Source of the DNA: an uncultured Prevotellaceae bacterium
GTDB taxonomy: Bacteria; Bacteroidota; Bacteroidia; Bacteroidales; Bacteroidaceae
DNA: 64,000 nt
Assembly: GCA_946415365.1 (NCBI GenBank)
Contig: CAMKSE010000009.1
Span: forward strand, 104,513 to 168,512
Direction of reading: 5' to 3'
Shown here one piece after another: positions 61,448-64,000 of the stretch. A model generated the notes under the pieces. The model saw only the letters and a list, made by a program, of their open reading frames with translations. It did no database searches and was not told where the DNA came from. Positions within the stretch are counted from its first letter, which is position 1. The number at the start of each line of letters is the position of its first letter. The position numbers were made by a program, and so were the translations under genes.

Positions 61448-62710
61448 ATGAAGCATATCATCATACTTGGTGATGGCATGGCAGATCTTCCCGTCGAGCG
61501 GCTCGGTGGGAAGACCTTATTGCAATATGCCCATAAGCCCATGATGGACCAATTGGCTCGCGAAGGCCGCTGCGGACGATTAATCACCGTACCAGAAGGC
61601 TTTCCTCCTGGGTCTGAAGTAGCGAACACCGCCATCCTCGGCTATGATCTTAATAAAGTGTATGAAGGTCGTGGACCTCTCGAAGCTGCCAGCATCGGCT
61701 ATGAGATGGCTGACGACGATTTCGCTATCCGCTGCAACATCATCACCCTTGAAGACGGCAAGATCATCACCCATAACGGTGGAAATCTGGAGACTCAGGA
61801 TGCCGATGTGCTTATCAGATATCTGAACGAAACGTTAGCTAAGCCCATCAATGATCGTGAGGGCTGCGAGAGAGTGAAATTCATCACAGGCATCCAGTAC
61901 CGTCATCTGCTTGTCATCAAAGGCGGCAACAAGCACATCGTCTGTGCCCCACCCCATGACCATCCCAATGAGTCTTGGCGCGAACTTCTGGTAAAAGCCG
62001 AGGAGAATGCTCCTGTGGAAGCTGGACGCCTGACACCCCAACAGACTGCCGACCTCATCAACGAGCTTATCCTGAAATCACAGGAACTCCTCGCCAAGCA
62101 TCCCTATAACGTTGCAAAAGCGGCTAAAGGTGAGCGTCAGGCCAACAGCATCTGGCCCTGGAGCGGCGGTTATCGTCCTTCGATGGAGACACTGATGCAA
62201 CAATATCCGCAGGTCAAGTCGGGCACAGTCATCTCGGCCGTAGACCTGATCCGAGGCATTGGCCACTATGCGGGTCTGAAGATTGTCGAGGTCCCAGGAG
62301 CCACTGGACTGGCCGACACCAACTACGAAGGCAAGGCTCAGGCTGCCATCGAGGCGCTGGAAAAGGATGACTTCGTCTTTGTCCACGTCGAGGCCAGCGA
62401 CGAGGCGGGCCATGACGGCGATCTCGAACTGAAGCTCAAGACCATCGAGTATCTCGACCAGCGTCTCATCGCCCCTATATATAATAAGGTGGCGACATGG
62501 ACTGACCCCGTCTGCATTGCCGTACTCCCTGACCATCTCACGCCTGTGGAGCAGCGCATCCACGTCGGACAGCCCGTGCCATTCCTCATCTGGTATAGTG
62601 GCATCGTTCCAGATGACGTTCAGCAGTACGACGAAGTTTCCTGTGTATCAGGCTCTTACGGTCTGCTGAAACTAAATGAATTCATGCAAACCCTTATGAG
62701 CATATCATAA
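61448..62710 (+). CDS. ApgM-family phosphoglycerate-mutase-like protein, probable homoserine kinase
   Basis: 420 residues. KHIIILGDGMADLPVERLGGKT carries the metal-binding DGMAD, and SEVANTAILGYDL has the Ser/Thr-containing motif (ANTA) of archaeal-type cofactor-independent mutases. HRHLL-like RHLLVIKGG, HDHPNE, HVEASDEAGHDGDLE and VLPDHLTPVEQRIHVG supply further metal ligands. By name it is a phosphoglycerate mutase, but it sits 3 bases after thrA and directly before thrC, where homoserine kinase is otherwise missing. Members of this family in Bacteroides have been linked to the homoserine kinase step. I infer that role here. Confidence 0.9.
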   Translation: MKHIIILGDGMADLPVERLGGKTLLQYAHKPMMDQLAREGRCGRLITVPEGFPPGSEVANTAILGYDLNKVYEGRGPLEAASIGYEMADDDFAIRCNIITLEDGKIITHNGGNLETQDADVLIRYLNETLAKPINDREGCERVKFITGIQYRHLLVIKGGNKHIVCAPPHDHPNESWRELLVKAEENAPVEAGRLTPQQTADLINELILKSQELLAKHPYNVAKAAKGERQANSIWPWSGGYRPSMETLMQQYPQVKSGTVISAVDLIRGIGHYAGLKIVEVPGATGLADTNYEGKAQAAIEALEKDDFVFVHVEASDEAGHDGDLELKLKTIEYLDQRLIAPIYNKVATWTDPVCIAVLPDHLTPVEQRIHVGQPVPFLIWYSGIVPDDVQQYDEVSCVSGSYGLLKLNEFMQTLMSIS

Positions 62711-62736
62711 AGTTTTTCGTAAACTCAAGCATAAAT

Positions 62737-62765
62737 GCAAAGTTCAAAGCTCAAAGTTCAAAGTA
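62737..62765. repeat. Heptamer tandem repeat upstream of thrC
   Basis: Units TTCAAAG, CTCAAAG and TTCAAAG in a row end one base before the thrC ATG. A similar copy (AAGTTCAAAGTTAG) lies within thrC at about 63142-63155. Confidence 0.62.
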
Positions 62766-62766
62766 T

Positions 62767-64000
62767 ATGAAATATTATAGCACAAATGGGAAAGCCCCCA
62801 TCGCCGACCTGCACAAAGCAGTAGTCAAGGGTTTGGCAGAAGACCGCGGCCTGTATATGCCTGAGCGTATCAAGCAACTGCCAAAGGAGTTCTTCGACAC
62901 CATTGAGACGAAGTCTTTCCAGGAAATAGCCTATACCGTGGCAGACGCCTTCTTTGGAGAAGATGTCGATGCAGCGTCGTTGAAACAGATTGTCTACGAC
63001 ACGCTCTCCTTCGACTGTCCTGTTGAGAAAGTAACGGATAACATCTACTCCCTCGAACTGTTCCATGGTCCTACCCTCGCCTTCAAGGATGTGGGTGCCC
63101 GTTTCATGGCTCGCCTCCTGCAATATTTCATCCGTCAGGAAAGTTCAAAGTTAGTAAATGTGCTCGTGGCCACCTCTGGTGACACAGGCTCTGCCGTTGC
63201 CAACGGCTTCCTTGGTGTAGAGGGCATCCACGTCTATGTGCTCTATCCGAAAGGTAAGGTAAGCCCCATCCAGGAGTGCCAGTTTACAACCCTCGGCAAG
63301 AACATCACCGCCATCGAGGTCGACGGTGTGTTTGATGACTGTCAGGCGCTCGTAAAGAATGCCTTCATGGATGCAGAGCTAAACCAGCACATGAAGCTGA
63401 CCTCTGCCAACTCCATCAATGTAGCCCGTTTCCTGCCCCAGGCTTTCTACTATTTCAATGCCTACGCCCGTCTGAAGGAAATGTTCAATGTTCCATGTTC
63501 CATGTTCAATAACCTTGTCATGTGCGTGCCCTCCGGCAACTTCGGAAATATCTGTGCAGCCCTCTTCGGCCATGCTATGGGACTGCCTGTGAAGCGCTTC
63601 ATTGCCGCCAACAACGCCAACGACATCTTCTACAACTACCTGCAGACAGGCCGTTACGAGCCGAAAGCCTCCCTCCAGACGCTGGCCAATGCGATGGATG
63701 TGGGCGATCCCTCGAACTTCGCACGCATCATCAACCTCTACAGCGAGAACAACAAACTCTCGCCTGAAGAGACCCATGAGCGCATCACCAGCCTCATCAG
63801 CGGAGCCACCTACAGCGACGACCAGATCCGTCAGACCATGCGCCAGTGCTACGAAGAGACAGGCTATATCCTCGATCCTCACGGTGCCTGCGGCTATCAA
63901 GCTTTGTCCGATGGCTTAAAGCCCGGCGAAGTCGGTGTCTTCTGCGAGACAGCCCATCCTGCGAAGTTCAAGGAGAAGGTCGACGACATCCTCAGCATCG
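62767..64000 (+). CDS. thrC: Threonine synthase, 3' end outside window
   Basis: ATG at 62767, open for 411 codons to the window end, so nearly complete for a ~430-residue enzyme. MKYYSTNGKAPIADLHKAVV is the usual start. LELFHGPTLAFKDVGARFM has the PLP-binding Lys, VATSGDTGSAVANGFLG the phosphate loop, and VPSGNFGNICAALFGHAMGLPV a later conserved block. It makes threonine from O-phosphohomoserine. Two short repeat tracts lie in the coding sequence: one gives ESSKLVN and four heptamers at 63481-63508 encode MFNVPCSMF. The frame stays open through both. Confidence 0.95.
   Translation, partial: MKYYSTNGKAPIADLHKAVVKGLAEDRGLYMPERIKQLPKEFFDTIETKSFQEIAYTVADAFFGEDVDAASLKQIVYDTLSFDCPVEKVTDNIYSLELFHGPTLAFKDVGARFMARLLQYFIRQESSKLVNVLVATSGDTGSAVANGFLGVEGIHVYVLYPKGKVSPIQECQFTTLGKNITAIEVDGVFDDCQALVKNAFMDAELNQHMKLTSANSINVARFLPQAFYYFNAYARLKEMFNVPCSMFNNLVMCVPSGNFGNICAALFGHAMGLPVKRFIAANNANDIFYNYLQTGRYEPKASLQTLANAMDVGDPSNFARIINLYSENNKLSPEETHERITSLISGATYSDDQIRQTMRQCYEETGYILDPHGACGYQALSDGLKPGEVGVFCETAHPAKFKEKVDDILSI
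63481..63508 (+). repeat. Four tandem heptamers inside thrC
   Basis: ATGTTCA, ATGTTCC, ATGTTCC, ATGTTCA follow without gaps. Together they encode most of MFNVPCSMFN in a loop region before the conserved VPSGNFGN block, and the frame is kept. Confidence 0.72.

Noticed and set aside
1..64000. tRNA, rRNA and other structured RNA genes
   Set aside because: I looked for T-loop-type and conserved rRNA segments and found none I could support by eye; a tRNAscan or Rfam search would settle it.

Overview
The window looks like chromosomal DNA from a Bacteroidota (Bacteroidales) bacterium, most likely Prevotella, Segatella or a close relative. Many genes lack a Shine-Dalgarno sequence and instead follow a TAnnTTTG -7 box, often with a TTTG -33 box 19-20 bases upstream. 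Other lineage marks are a fused FeoA-FeoB, the thrA / phosphoglycerate-mutase-like / thrC order, a GldE-type CBS protein, and secreted proteins ending in a short 'LRGQR...KGLYI.NGRKVVVK'-type tail. I saw no rRNA, tRNA or CRISPR. The genus is an inference.

Layout. 1-12.3 kb (minus): an exopolysaccharide/capsule operon read from a promoter near 12.55 kb: Wza-like export lipoprotein, Wzc-like chain-length protein with a degenerate kinase site, Wzx flippase, Wzy polymerase, five glycosyltransferases or GT-like proteins, a nucleotidyltransferase-fold protein, and a polyprenyl-phosphate sugar transferase cut by the window edge. 12.6-17.5 kb: a patatin-like hydrolase, then a radical SAM/SPASM maturase with an overlapping PqqD-like protein, and on the opposite strand a 47-residue peptide gene behind a secreted protein. 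Two intergenic arrays of 22-base-periodic, TTAA-centred palindromes flank the radical SAM pair. 17.6-26.7 kb: STAS protein plus small coiled-coil membrane protein, periplasmic folding factor, GldE, LptC, outer-membrane barrel, DUF4105 protein and an alkaline-phosphatase-fold protein that seems to lack its metal ligands. 26.8-34.2 kb: secA, a lone ABC ATPase, feoAB, and a decayed DUF2461 gene. 34.3-39.6 kb: three-gene operon with an unknown helical protein, a gluzincin/propeller/barrel protein and a PrsW-type membrane protease. 39.9-50.5 kb: small unknown protein, secreted EEP-family phosphodiesterase with a 19-codon leader ORF, ruvC, double-ABC ATPase, Crp/Fnr regulator, lepA, small lipoprotein, YebC, pheT, cytidylate-kinase-like protein. 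50.7-58.2 kb: an FAD oxidoreductase and a six-gene operon (FkbH-like, VOC, acyl carrier protein, MBOAT, SGNH-like, acyltransferase 3) that looks like an acyl-decoration system for an exported glycan. 58.3-64 kb: small secreted protein, then the threonine operon thrA, a phosphoglycerate-mutase-family gene in the homoserine-kinase position, and thrC cut by the window end.

Most worth following up: the two palindrome arrays on one 22-base scaffold with compensated base changes, the possible peptide-modification locus they surround, and the FkbH/ACP/MBOAT operon. A scattered set of 7-8-base degenerate tandem repeats also reaches into coding sequence, including the LptC signal peptide and thrC.
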